A stretch of DNA of 6,971 bases from CAVPRW01 sp046727435 [NCBI: bacterium] (GTDB lineage: Bacteria > Tectomicrobia > Entotheonellia > J063). The stretch is taken from NCBI GenBank assembly GCA_046727435.1, contig JBKPCR010000316.1, positions 1-6,971 on the forward strand. Reading direction: 5' to 3'. Shown one piece after another: positions 1 through 6,869 of the stretch. A program made the translations under genes and the position numbers. Position 1 is the stretch's first letter. Every line of letters begins with the position of its first letter. The notes under the pieces are model-generated. The model was not told where the DNA came from. It saw only the letters and a program-made list of their open reading frames with translations, and did no database searches.

Positions 1-1787
1 ACGGCGACACACCCCTTGCGGATGCCCGGCAGGTCGCCGACGGCCTCCTCAAGTTCATGAGGGTAGATGTTACGGCCGGCGCGAATGATGAGATCCTTGA
101 CGCGGCCGGTCAGATAGACATCTCCCGCGGCAATGTAGGCCAGGTCTCCGGAATTCAACCAATCGCCATCGAACAGGCGCCGGGTGTCCTCAGGATTCCG
201 AAAATAGCCGCTGGTCGTCGATGGTCCCTTGAACTGCAGGTGGCCGACTTGGCGCTCTGCGGCCTCGTAGCCAGTGGCGTCGACGATACGGATCTGATGT
301 CCGGGCAACGGGCGCCCACAGGACACGAACCGCAAGGCTGTTAGATCATCTTCGTCGGCGGGGATAGCCTGCCCAAACCGGCTGAATGGATCGCGTTCGA
401 TGCGATCGATCTGAACACCGCGGCCGGGGGGTGGAAAGGCCGCCCCCAGGGAGGATTCGGCCAAACCGTACACCGGGGTCATGGTCTGGGGTCGAAAGCC
501 ATACTTGCCAAAGCGCGCGCAGAAGCGCAAGACCGTCTCGGGGCTGATAGGTTCGGCGCCGTTCAGCGCCATCTGCCATGAGCTCAGGTCCAGACCTTCG
601 ATGTCACGCTCATCGACACGGCGCAGGCAGAGCTCATAGGCGAAGTTCGGCGCTGCCGAAATCGTGCCGCGATGCTGGTGAATGGCCCACAGCCAGCGCG
701 CTGGCCTGGCGAGAAACGCGAGGGGCGACATCAGCACCAGCGGGCTGGCATAGTAGAGACTGCCCAGACAGGCGCCGATGAGCCCCATGTCATGGTACAG
801 CGGCAGCCAGCTCACGAACACTTCTCGCGATGTCGTCCCTGCAACCCGGCCCATGGCACGGATATTCGCCAACAGGTTGGCGTGGGTCAGGATCACGCCC
901 TTTGGTGTGCCGGTACTCCCGGATGTATATTGCAAAAAAGCCACATCTTCAGGCTGCAGCGTGGGCGTGGCATGCGTATTTGCGCCACTGGAAAGCTCCT
1001 GCACGGTGACGACGCTGCTGAGCCCTTCGACCTGGGCGCCGAGAAGTCGCGCCAGCCGTTGCCCCTCTGGCACGGTAATCAAGATCGACGCGCGAGCACT
1101 ATCCAGGATGCTGGCCTGACGGCGGAGGTGATCCTCGATCTGCGACAGCCGCGCCGGCGGATAAATCGGCACGGGCACACCGCCCGCCAGCAAGATACCG
1201 TAAAAGCTAGAGAAAAAGTCCAGACTGGTCGGCAGCATGACGGCGACCGTTTGCCCACGCTGCAGCCCGCGCTCCTGCAGTCCCGCTGCAACGGCTACGG
1301 CGCCGGCGTGCAATTCGGCATAGCTGATCTCTTCCGCGGTTTCGTGGTCGCCGTAGAGGTAGAGATGCGGGCGTTTGGGATGCGATTGTACGTGCCAATT
1401 CAGCACGTCGATGAGCGTGCCGGCCCGGACTGGGGCCGCGTCAACCTCCGCTAGGGGCGTGGTTCTCGTCGTCCCAGCATGGATCGCCCGGCGGTGGGCG
1501 CCCGCCGTCGCGAGCGCTCGTAGCACGTCGCGTGGCGTCTCCGCCGTGGCCAGCAATTGCTCGGGCAACTGCACCCCGAAGGCGCCCTCAACCCGTTGCA
1601 GCAGCTCGACGCGTCCCAGGCTGTCGAAGCCGAGCTCGCGTTCGAGGGAACTGTCCAGGGTCGCCGAAACGATACTCTGCCGATGCGGGTGCAATTCGAG
1701 GGCCAGCACCTGTACCACCTCCAGCAGGGCGTCAGCAGGGGCATCTGTAGGCTGGACAACATTCGCCTGATCCGGTTGATCGGCCAT
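1..1787 (-). CDS. ACP–fatty-acyl-AMP ligase fusion, C-terminus outside window
   Basis: This frame stays open for 595 codons from the ATG at 1787 to the window edge, so the gene is 3'-partial. The start is set by GGAGG at 1793-1797, 5 nt upstream. Residues about 15-95 form an acyl-carrier domain with LGFDSLGRVELLQR, where Ser56 is the expected phosphopantetheine site. From about residue 124 an adenylation domain follows: YTSGSTGTPKG (287-297), WLPLYHDMGLIG, NGAEP (409-413), YGLAES (440-445), NSGDLAY (Asp548) and the hinge GRVKDLIIRAGRNIYP (Arg562, Lys564). The WLPLYHDMG and VSCGRPLPG signatures are typical of fatty-acyl-AMP ligases, which make acyl-adenylates and pass them to carrier proteins. 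The ACP-first order is unusual, since most stand-alone FAAL-ACP fusions run the other way. Some related long proteins, as I recall, carry a C-terminal PlsC-type acyltransferase; that part is not visible here. No signal peptide is seen. The adenylation family is confident; the substrate and C-terminal domains are unknown. Confidence 0.93.
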   Translation of the reverse strand, partial: MADQPDQANVVQPTDAPADALLEVVQVLALELHPHRQSIVSATLDSSLERELGFDSLGRVELLQRVEGAFGVQLPEQLLATAETPRDVLRALATAGAHRRAIHAGTTRTTPLAEVDAAPVRAGTLIDVLNWHVQSHPKRPHLYLYGDHETAEEISYAELHAGAVAVAAGLQERGLQRGQTVAVMLPTSLDFFSSFYGILLAGGVPVPIYPPARLSQIEDHLRRQASILDSARASILITVPEGQRLARLLGAQVEGLSSVVTVQELSSGANTHATPTLQPEDVAFLQYTSGSTGTPKGVILTHANLLANIRAMGRVAGTTSREVFVSWLPLYHDMGLIGACLGSLYYASPLVLMSPLAFLARPARWLWAIHQHRGTISAAPNFAYELCLRRVDERDIEGLDLSSWQMALNGAEPISPETVLRFCARFGKYGFRPQTMTPVYGLAESSLGAAFPPPGRGVQIDRIERDPFSRFGQAIPADEDDLTALRFVSCGRPLPGHQIRIVDATGYEAAERQVGHLQFKGPSTTSGYFRNPEDTRRLFDGDWLNSGDLAYIAAGDVYLTGRVKDLIIRAGRNIYPHELEEAVGDLPGIRKGCVA

Positions 1788-1828
1788 CACTTCCTCCATA
1801 CGTTCAGGTCGCACCAGTGCTTCTCCAG

Positions 1829-1857
1829 GGAATACCATCCCGCGAGGGGGGCGTCAA
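1829..1857 (-). promoter_or_regulatory. Candidate sigma70-type promoter for the ACP–ligase gene
   Basis: Read on the minus strand, TTGACG (1857-1852) matches the -35 consensus at five of six bases. It is followed after 17 nt by TATTCC (1834-1829), a poor -10 matching only the first three bases. It lies about 40 nt upstream of the ATG at 1787. The spacer contains a run of six C. The good -35 and spacing support it; the weak -10 keeps confidence low. Confidence 0.3.
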
Positions 1858-1865
1858 GTTCCTCA

Positions 1866-1895
1866 TTGATCCTATTCGCCAGTTCGGGCTACAAT
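1866..1895 (+). promoter_or_regulatory. Candidate sigma70-type promoter for acs
   Basis: TTGATC (1866-1871, four of six consensus bases) and TACAAT (1890-1895, five of six) are separated by 18 nt. Transcription would begin near 1902, leaving a leader of about 75 nt before the acs start. It is divergent from the candidate promoter of the ligase gene, so the 190-bp gap 1788-1977 would serve both genes. No clear operator or CRP-like palindrome was recognised in the gap. Confidence 0.45.
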
Positions 1896-1977
1896 AGGGC
1901 GATTACAGCTTCGGGAATCGAGGCAAAGCGCTGGCGCAAGCCGCGCTGAGGAAGAGCGGCAAGGGAGGAGTTCGCTG

Positions 1978-3927
1978 ATGGCACAAGTGGATATTGAATC
2001 CGTTCTCAAAGAGGAACGCGTATTCGCACCTGCCAAAGAGTTTAGCGCCAAGGCGCACATCAATGGCTTCCAGGAATACGACCAACTCTGTCAACAGGCC
2101 CAGGACGATCCCGAGGGCTTCTGGGCCAGCATGGCCAAGGAATTGGACTGGTTCAAACCGTGGGAGAAGGTCCTGGAGTGGACCCCCCCCTTCGCCAAAT
2201 GGTTTGTCGGCGGCCGGACCAATATCGCGCATAACTGCCTGGATCGGCACCTGACCACCGCACGCAAGAACAAAGCGGCGATTATCTGGGAAGGCGAACC
2301 GGGCGATGAGCGCATCCTGACCTACCAGGCCCTGCATCGCGAAGTGTGCAAATTCGCCAATGTGCTCAAACAGATCGGCGTGAAAACGGGTGATCGCGTG
2401 GCCATCTACATGCCAATGGTCCCTGAGTTGCCCATTGCCATGTTGGCCTGTGCCCGCATCGGCGCGACACATAGTGTGGTGTTCGGCGGTTTCAGCGCCG
2501 AGGCGTTGCGCGATCGCATTAACGATGCGCAGGCGAAGGTGGTGGTGACCGCCGACGGCGGCTACCGCCGCGGCGGCGAAATCCCGCTCAAACCGGCGGT
2601 CGATGAAGCCATCCAGGAGACGCCGAGCATCGAACATGTCATCGTCTACCGGCGGACCGGCAGCCAGGTGCATATGGAACACGGGCGGGATCACTGGTGG
2701 CATGAGCTCATGGCCAACGCTGCAGAGGAGTGTCCGGCCGAATCGCTCGACGCCGAGCATCCGCTGTATATCCTCTACACCAGCGGCACCACCGGCCGAC
2801 CAAAGGGCATCGTGCACACCACCGGCGGCTACATGCTGGGCACTTACCTGACCGCCAAATGGGTCTTTGACCTGAAAGACGAGGATACCTATTGGTGTAC
2901 CGCCGACATCGGCTGGGTCACCGGCCATAGCTATATCGTCTATGGCCCGCTGGCCAATGGCGCGACCAGCTTGATGTACGAGGGAGCCCCCAACTGGCCG
3001 GAATGGGATCGCTTCTGGCGTATCGTCGACAAATATCAGGTGAATGTCTTTTACACCGCGCCGACCGCCATCCGCGCCTTTATCAGAGCCGGTGAGCAGT
3101 GGCCGCGCAAGCACAAGCTTACCTCATTGCGCCTGCTCGGCACCGTCGGCGAGCCGATCAACCCCGAGGCCTGGATGTGGTACCACCGGGTGATCGGCAA
3201 GGAGCGCTGTCCGATCGTCGATACCTGGTGGCAAACTGAGACCGGGATGATCATGATCACACCGTTGCCTGGTGCTACACCCACCAAACCTGGGTCGGCC
3301 ACCCGGCCATTCCCCGGCATTGTCGCCGACGTGGTGAGTCGTGACGGGCAGTCGGTACCCGCCAACGCCGGAGGGTTTCTCGTGCTCAAGCGTCCCTGGC
3401 CGGCGATGCTGCGCACCATTTATGGCGATCCCGAACGCTACAAGTCCCAGTACTGGAGTGACATCCCTGGCGTGTACTTCACCGGCGATGGGGCGCGCCG
3501 CGATGAGAATGGCTATTTCTGGATCATGGGCCGCGTCGATGACGTCGTCAACGTGTCGGGCCATCGGCTCGGGACGATGGAGGTCGAGAGCGCCTTGGTC
3601 AGCCATCCGTTGGTCGCCGAGGCCGCGGTTGTCGGCCGGCCGGATGAGATCAAAGGTCAGGCCATCGCTGCCTTTGTGACGCTGGAATCGGGCCAGACGC
3701 CGACCGATGATCTCAAACAGGAGTTGCGCCAGCACGTCGCCAAGGAAATCGGTGCCTTTGCCAGGCCGGACGAGATCCGCTTTACCGATGCGCTCCCGAA
3801 GACGCGCAGTGGCAAGATCATGCGCCGTCTGTTACGAGAGATCGCCGCGGGGGACGAGGTCCGCGGCGATGTGACGACGCTCGAGGATCTCTCGATTCTC
3901 GCCAAGCTGCGGGAGGATGAGGACTAA
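1978..3927 (+). CDS. acs: Acetyl-CoA synthetase (AMP-forming)
   Basis: This cytoplasmic enzyme activates acetate with ATP to acetyl-AMP and then forms acetyl-CoA. The 649 residues match the usual length of about 650. The start is supported by GGGAGGAG at 1963-1970, 7 nt before ATG. An Acs-type N-terminal region (about 30-90) precedes [11 protein letters not shown] (267-277), GEP (391-393), DTWWQTETG (415-423), TGD (502-504) and the hinge [13 protein letters not shown] (518-530). The acetate-pocket residues known from Salmonella Acs (Val310, Thr311, Val386, Trp414) appear here as Val314, Thr315, Val390 and Trp418, a constant offset of four. The tryptophan favours acetate over propionate or longer acids. 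[11 protein letters not shown] (607-617) carries Lys613, equivalent to the catalytic lysine that Pat-type enzymes acetylate and sirtuins reactivate, so similar control is likely. The gene stands alone on its strand, divergent from the ligase gene, with a GC hairpin after the stop. Confidence 0.97.
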   Translation: MAQVDIESVLKEERVFAPAKEFSAKAHINGFQEYDQLCQQAQDDPEGFWASMAKELDWFKPWEKVLEWTPPFAKWFVGGRTNIAHNCLDRHLTTARKNKAAIIWEGEPGDERILTYQALHREVCKFANVLKQIGVKTGDRVAIYMPMVPELPIAMLACARIGATHSVVFGGFSAEALRDRINDAQAKVVVTADGGYRRGGEIPLKPAVDEAIQETPSIEHVIVYRRTGSQVHMEHGRDHWWHELMANAAEECPAESLDAEHPLYILYTSGTTGRPKGIVHTTGGYMLGTYLTAKWVFDLKDEDTYWCTADIGWVTGHSYIVYGPLANGATSLMYEGAPNWPEWDRFWRIVDKYQVNVFYTAPTAIRAFIRAGEQWPRKHKLTSLRLLGTVGEPINPEAWMWYHRVIGKERCPIVDTWWQTETGMIMITPLPGATPTKPGSATRPFPGIVADVVSRDGQSVPANAGGFLVLKRPWPAMLRTIYGDPERYKSQYWSDIPGVYFTGDGARRDENGYFWIMGRVDDVVNVSGHRLGTMEVESALVSHPLVAEAAVVGRPDEIKGQAIAAFVTLESGQTPTDDLKQELRQHVAKEIGAFARPDEIRFTDALPKTRSGKIMRRLLREIAAGDEVRGDVTTLEDLSILAKLREDED

Positions 3928-3931
3928 CGTG

Positions 3932-3970
3932 CCCCCGCAGGAGCGGCCTTGTGTGCTCCCGTGGCGGGGG
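3932..3970 (+). terminator. GC-rich hairpin just after acs, possible terminator
   Basis: CCCCCGC (3932-3938) pairs with GCGGGGG (3964-3970), and GGAGC (3940-3944) pairs with GCTCC (3955-3959). This gives 12 Watson-Crick pairs with an internal loop (A3939 against CGTG) and a 10-nt apical loop. It begins 4 nt after the acs stop. No T-run follows, so it is not a standard intrinsic terminator. It could act with Rho, or protect the 3' end of the acs transcript. Confidence 0.45.
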
Positions 3971-4090
3971 GAGCTCATGATCTGGGGTAAGCCGGCATCG
4001 GCACGACCAATCGAAAGATCTCACGCCAACCAGGGGAATGCGTACGACGTTTGGCTCGAAAATCTTCAACATCATGGGCCCACCATCTAT

Positions 4091-4131
4091 GATCGCGCCG
4101 CGGGTCGGGAGAGTCCTGACCTGCCGCGATC
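4091..4131 (+). promoter_or_regulatory. Long hairpin in the leader of the GlcG/HbpS-family gene
   Basis: GATCGCG (4091-4097) pairs perfectly with CGCGATC (4125-4131). Inside it GCGGGTCGGGA (4100-4110) pairs with TCCTGACCTGC (4114-4124) around a 3-nt GAG loop, leaving CC (4098-4099) as the only bulge. That makes 18 pairs, two of them G·U in the plus-strand RNA. On the minus strand those two would be A·C mismatches, so the structure suits a plus-strand transcript. It ends 23 nt before the Shine-Dalgarno sequence at 4155. No T-run follows. It may be a leader structure, a late terminator for acs readthrough, or a dispersed palindromic repeat. The rest of the 242-bp gap 3928-4169 holds no convincing gene. 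Confidence 0.5.
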
Positions 4132-4169
4132 GGATGATCGGTGAACAGACGAAGAAAGGAGGGCATCCC

Positions 4170-4565
4170 ATGTCGCTAACCTTAGCCGAAGCGAACCAGA
4201 TCGTCGAGGGGGCAGTGGCGAAAGCGATCGAAATGAATATCAAGATCAGCGTAGCCGTATGCGATGCCGGCGGGCGTCTGATGGCCTTCAATCGGATGGA
4301 TGGGGCGATTTGGGGGAGTGTCTACGGCTGCCAGGGTAAGGCCATAGCCTCGGCGGCCTTCGCGCGTCCCAGCGGCGAGCTGGCAGAACGGGCCGACACG
4401 CCCATCATTCGGGGCATCGCCGCCGCTGAAGGGGGACACATGATCCCCAGTCAGGGAGCGGTTCCCATTCTTCAGAACGGTGTGGTTATAGGCGCCTGCG
4501 GGGTGGGAGGTGGTACGGCTCAGCAAGATGAAGACTGCGCCCGCGCCGGTGTCGCCAAGCGCTAA
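4170..4565 (+). CDS. GlcG/HbpS-family (DUF336) protein
   Basis: The protein has 131 residues, near the normal size of this single-domain family. The start at 4170 is chosen because AAAGGAGG (4155-4162) lies 7 nt upstream; the in-frame ATG at 4038 would add residues encoded by the leader hairpin and has no family support. Family features are an N-terminal helix starting LTLAEANQIVEGA, VCDAGGRLMAFNRMDGA (30-46), Gly-Lys near 56-57, GHMIPSQGAVPI (89-100) and the C-terminal GACGVGGGTAQQDED (108-122). Streptomyces HbpS binds haem and is secreted; GlcG accompanies glycolate oxidase genes. Here there is no signal peptide, no glc gene and no SenS/SenR partner nearby. Only one histidine (His90) is present, along with four cysteines (31, 54, 110, 123). 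Membership is secure, but the family has no single agreed function, so haem or small-molecule binding is only possible. Confidence 0.9.
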   Translation: MSLTLAEANQIVEGAVAKAIEMNIKISVAVCDAGGRLMAFNRMDGAIWGSVYGCQGKAIASAAFARPSGELAERADTPIIRGIAAAEGGHMIPSQGAVPILQNGVVIGACGVGGGTAQQDEDCARAGVAKR

Positions 4566-4618
4566 CCTGCGCCCTCGTCCTCTCTCAGTATGCCTCTGCT
4601 GGTGGGCTGACAAGCGAA

Positions 4619-4664
4619 GGTTGGAATGGGGGAAAGGAATACTGGCCTCACCCCCACTCCAACC
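4619..4664. terminator. Inverted repeat between convergent genes, likely bidirectional terminator
   Basis: GGTTGGAATGGGGG (4619-4632) and CCCCCACTCCAACC (4651-4664) form a 14-position stem with an 18-nt loop. The single imperfect position is A·C in plus-strand RNA but G·U in minus-strand RNA. The stem is therefore fully paired in transcripts of the cyclase gene, whose stop lies 12 nt away at 4676. It sits in the 110-bp gap between two converging genes, the expected place for a shared terminator. The T-tract is weak in both directions. Confidence 0.5.
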
Positions 4665-4675
4665 CTCCCTTTACC

Positions 4676-5776
4676 CTATGCTACCGCGATGGGATTGCCC
4701 GGCGAGCCCGTGGCGCCCTTGAGCCGCAGTGGACTGAAGATATAGGCGAATTCGTACACCCGATCCGCCGCCAGTTGCTCCAAATCCAAGTTTTCATGGA
4801 TATAGATGCCGTTCATGGTGATCCACCACTGATGACATTCGAACGGCCGCTCTTTGTCCTCCCCGGGCACCGCCTCCACCGGCCAGGTATCCCCACCCAC
4901 CAGACAGATCTTTTTGTCGATGAGCCATTTGGCGACGGTCACGCCCGGCCCAGGGCAGCCTTTGTTGTATTCGGTATTGTCCTTCATCCACAGCTTGCCG
5001 TGACCGGTGTAGAAGAGCACCACATCCCCTTCCGCGGGCTCCCGGATGCCCTGTCGCGCCAGGGTGCCCTGGACGTCCTCGGGCGTAATGATATAGCCGA
5101 GCGGCAGACGGTCTCCCCCCTTATACGCCAGCACGTCGAGCAGAAGGCCACGCGTGAAGAAGGCGCCGACATTATGGACGCCCAGCTTCTTGAGACCGTA
5201 AGTACCGCCCACCTCGGACTGCTTCAGGCCGTTATAGTAGATGGGCTCGCTGCCGATCAGCGTGCCGATGTGCCCGAGACCGTCGAATTGCGTGCCGACC
5301 TGGCCGATCTCGCCGCTGAACATCTCATCGTTATACAGGAGCTTCGCAGTACCGAAAGGGCCGCCAGTCGGCCCACCGAGGATCGTGAGGCTGTAGTGCC
5401 GCGAGCCAAACAGCGGCATACCAGGCTCATAAATCCTCCCGAGTTGATAGACTTTGCCGGTTTTGACGAGTTTGATCGCCTCTAGCACCTTGTCAGGAGT
5501 CATGCGATTGGCTGCTCCGCGCTCGTCGGTTGGTCCCCACGGCGACGGCCACCAGTCTTTCCCGAAGGGGTTGACCGATGGGGCCGGCTGGGCGTGGGCG
5601 GCGTGATGCTGGGCGACGAGTCCACCGGCGGCGATCCCCGCGGTCACGCCTGCAAGCATGCCGTTGTGGAGGAAATCCCGCCGGTTCACCCCTGCTGGCT
5701 GCTCTGGCTCAGTTTGCGCTTCGCTTGCCGCTGTTGTCTGCGCCGCCAATTGCTGCTTCAACCAGTCCGGTTGCAT
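4676..5776 (-). CDS. Tat-exported cyclase-family (kynurenine formamidase-like) hydrolase
   Basis: The 366-residue product has a twin-arginine signal, NRRDFL (31-36), a hydrophobic stretch (39-56) and AHA|QP as a likely cleavage site after residue 62, so a folded enzyme would be exported. About 30 residues precede the arginine pair. The start follows GGAGGGAGG (5790-5782) by 5 nt. The mature part matches the Pfam cyclase family, which includes kynurenine formamidase and isatin hydrolase, metal-dependent enzymes cleaving amide or lactam bonds. Matching elements are GQVGTQFDGLGHIG (158-171), GGDTWPVEAVPGED (294-307), FECHQW (312-317) and a C-terminal SPLRLKGATGSPGNPIAV. The usual HxGTHxD metal motif reads QVGTQFD: Gln159 and Gln163 replace both histidines, while Asp165, His169, His315 and Glu328 remain. 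The gene lies 88 bp after the hydratase gene on the same strand, so cotranscription is likely. Substrate unknown. Confidence 0.9.
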   Translation of the reverse strand: MQPDWLKQQLAAQTTAASEAQTEPEQPAGVNRRDFLHNGMLAGVTAGIAAGGLVAQHHAAHAQPAPSVNPFGKDWWPSPWGPTDERGAANRMTPDKVLEAIKLVKTGKVYQLGRIYEPGMPLFGSRHYSLTILGGPTGGPFGTAKLLYNDEMFSGEIGQVGTQFDGLGHIGTLIGSEPIYYNGLKQSEVGGTYGLKKLGVHNVGAFFTRGLLLDVLAYKGGDRLPLGYIITPEDVQGTLARQGIREPAEGDVVLFYTGHGKLWMKDNTEYNKGCPGPGVTVAKWLIDKKICLVGGDTWPVEAVPGEDKERPFECHQWWITMNGIYIHENLDLEQLAADRVYEFAYIFSPLRLKGATGSPGNPIAVA

Positions 5777-5842
5777 GGCTGCCTCCCTCCCTTCGCGCTA
5801 GAGATCTAGGGGCTCTGGAGTATGCTGTAGGACATACCAGTC

Positions 5843-5866
5843 GATGGCGCTCGTGCGGCGCCCATC
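5843..5866 (-). other. Hairpin overlapping the hydratase stop codon
   Basis: On the plus strand GATGGCGC (5843-5850) pairs with GCGCCCATC (5858-5866), giving 8 pairs with one bulged base and a 7-nt loop. In minus-strand RNA the stem starts within the hydratase stop codon region and lies in the 88-nt gap before the cyclase gene. No T-run follows. It could slow decay or trim readthrough between the two genes, or be incidental. Confidence 0.3.
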
Positions 5867-6665
5867 ATACAACGTTCAGCCTCACCTCGCCAAGCCCATC
5901 CACCACCAGCCTTGCCGTATCCCCAGGGTGCACAAACTTCGTGGCGACGATGCTCCCGGTCATGACGATCATCCCGGGCGTCAAGCTCTTACCACGCGTG
6001 GCGAGCATGTTGACCAGCCACACCAGGGCTTCAAGCGGATGGCCCATGACATCGCGACCATACCCCTGGCCGACGACTGCGTCATTGATGACCATCACCC
6101 CACGTGCCGTGGCAAGATCAATGGTGCTCCAGTCAGAGACTGGAGCACCCAGGACAATGCCGGCGTTCCACGCGTTGTCGGCGATCAGCGTGAAGACGTG
6201 CGCCGCGAGCCTGGCATAGTCGGCCTCTCGGTCGTCGACCACCTCGAAGGCCGCCATCACGGCGCCAATGGCGTCGGAGACTTGGTCTCGGCTATAGGGC
6301 GCCTGCGCCGCTGGCAGGTTCGTACCTATCTGGACCGCGATCTCGCATTCGATCCCTAAGCGCACATAGTCGGCTCTACGCAGCGTGACCGGGGAGCGAT
6401 GGATGGTCCTGGTGAAGATGGCGCCAGCGATCGGCGTCTGGAAGCCAACCATCTGCTGCATCACCGGCGTGGTCAGGGCGATCTTGTACCCGGCAACAGG
6501 GCCATGCATCTCCGCCATCAGTCCGTGGAAGGTCTCCTGCGTAGCATAGGCTTCGTCAACGGTGCGCGGAGTATACGCCTGCGGCGTTGGCCTGAAGGGT
6601 TTGCGGGCTCGGTGCTCCTCAAACAAGAACCGGGACGCGTGTTGAATCCGCCCGTCCTCGGACAT
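5865..6665 (-). CDS. 2-keto-4-pentenoate hydratase family enzyme (MhpD/HpaH/oxalocrotonate decarboxylase-like)
   Basis: The 266 residues match the family length of about 260-270. The start at 6665 has AGGAGG (6678-6673) 7 nt upstream. Family features are GYKIALTTPVMQQM (59-72) with Lys61, GIECEIAVQI (104-113) with Glu106 and Glu108, AFEVVDDR (139-146) with Glu141, DNAWNAG (163-169) and the conserved GHPLEALVWLVNMLATRGK (208-226) leading into PGMIVMTGSIVAT. The three glutamates fit the divalent-metal site known in MhpD. Members hydrate 2-hydroxypenta-2,4-dienoate or 2-oxohept-4-ene-1,7-dioate, or decarboxylate 4-oxalocrotonate, in meta-cleavage pathways in the cytoplasm. No ring-cleavage dioxygenase, aldolase or acylating acetaldehyde dehydrogenase is visible, so the exact reaction is open. 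It lies between a D-aminoacylase-like gene and the cyclase gene, all on the minus strand. An uncommonly perfect inverted repeat lies in codons 173-181. Confidence 0.92.
   Translation of the reverse strand: MSEDGRIQHASRFLFEEHRARKPFRPTPQAYTPRTVDEAYATQETFHGLMAEMHGPVAGYKIALTTPVMQQMVGFQTPIAGAIFTRTIHRSPVTLRRADYVRLGIECEIAVQIGTNLPAAQAPYSRDQVSDAIGAVMAAFEVVDDREADYARLAAHVFTLIADNAWNAGIVLGAPVSDWSTIDLATARGVMVINDAVVGQGYGRDVMGHPLEALVWLVNMLATRGKSLTPGMIVMTGSIVATKFVHPGDTARLVVDGLGEVRLNVV
6123..6149. repeat. Perfect 12-bp inverted repeat inside the hydratase gene
   Basis: GGTGCTCCAGTC (6123-6134) and GACTGGAGCACC (6138-6149) are exact reverse complements separated by AGA. The stem falls in the hydratase frame, coding on the minus strand for GAPVSDWST (173-181), a segment of low expected conservation between the DNAWNAG motif and the next helix. 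The pairing is exact on both strands; its role, if any, is unknown. Confidence 0.85.
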
Positions 6666-6869
6666 CGCGTTTCCTCCTGCGCGCAGTGCGTCCCGCGCTG
6701 CCTAGAGCCGGCATATGCAGATCCCCTCCCGGCAACGGAGTCAGCTCACAGTCCCATTGAGTTGCCTGGGCTGTGGTAGCTCTTTGGCCCCGAGTCTCCA
6801 GCTCCGGTTTCGTCGATGCGCCGTTGCCGACGGGTATAGACCTCACACATTCCTCGGCGGCCGATCCGG
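6666..6869. other. 204-bp gap between the amidohydrolase and hydratase genes
   Basis: No supported gene is seen here. Just upstream of the hydratase start lies its Shine-Dalgarno sequence (6678-6673) and a small imperfect hairpin (6683-6701). A 9-bp exact inverted pair, CGGCAACGG (6730-6738) and CCGTTGCCG (6821-6829), spans 82 nt. No convincing -35/-10 pair was found on the minus strand. The gap is long enough for the hydratase and cyclase genes to have their own promoter, which cannot be placed. Confidence 0.4.

Noticed and set aside
672-1454. A 260-codon open frame on the plus strand
   Set aside because: It is antisense to the ACP–ligase gene, whose motifs fit the minus strand throughout; the product is low in recognisable motifs.
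1903-3114. A 403-codon open frame on the minus strand opposite acs
   Set aside because: It lies antisense to a securely identified acs gene, has no recognisable domain, and is explained by GC-rich third positions that suppress stops in the opposite frame.
4065-4093. TTCAAC–17 nt–TATGAT as a promoter for the HbpS-like gene
   Set aside because: The -10 is good but the -35 matches only three of six bases, and the -10 overlaps the base of the leader hairpin. Too weak to list as a feature.
3917-4144. A 75-codon open frame overlapping the acs stop
   Set aside because: It reads through both hairpins, has no family signature, and begins inside acs in another frame without a clear ribosome site.
4038-4169. 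Upstream in-frame ATG extending the HbpS-like protein by 44 residues
   Set aside because: The near-perfect Shine-Dalgarno sequence before 4170 and the family's normal N-terminus favour the shorter form.
4775-5485. A 236-codon open frame on the plus strand
   Set aside because: It is antisense to the cyclase-family gene and shows no family features.
6730-6829. 9-bp inverted pair CGGCAACGG / CCGTTGCCG with an 82-nt spacer
   Set aside because: It is exact but short for so wide a spacer in GC-rich DNA, and the inner sequence adds no supporting stem. It may be chance.
6619-6846. A 75-codon minus-strand open frame in the gap upstream of the hydratase gene
   Set aside because: It overlaps the hydratase start in another frame, has no recognisable features and is arginine-rich as expected of a shadow frame.
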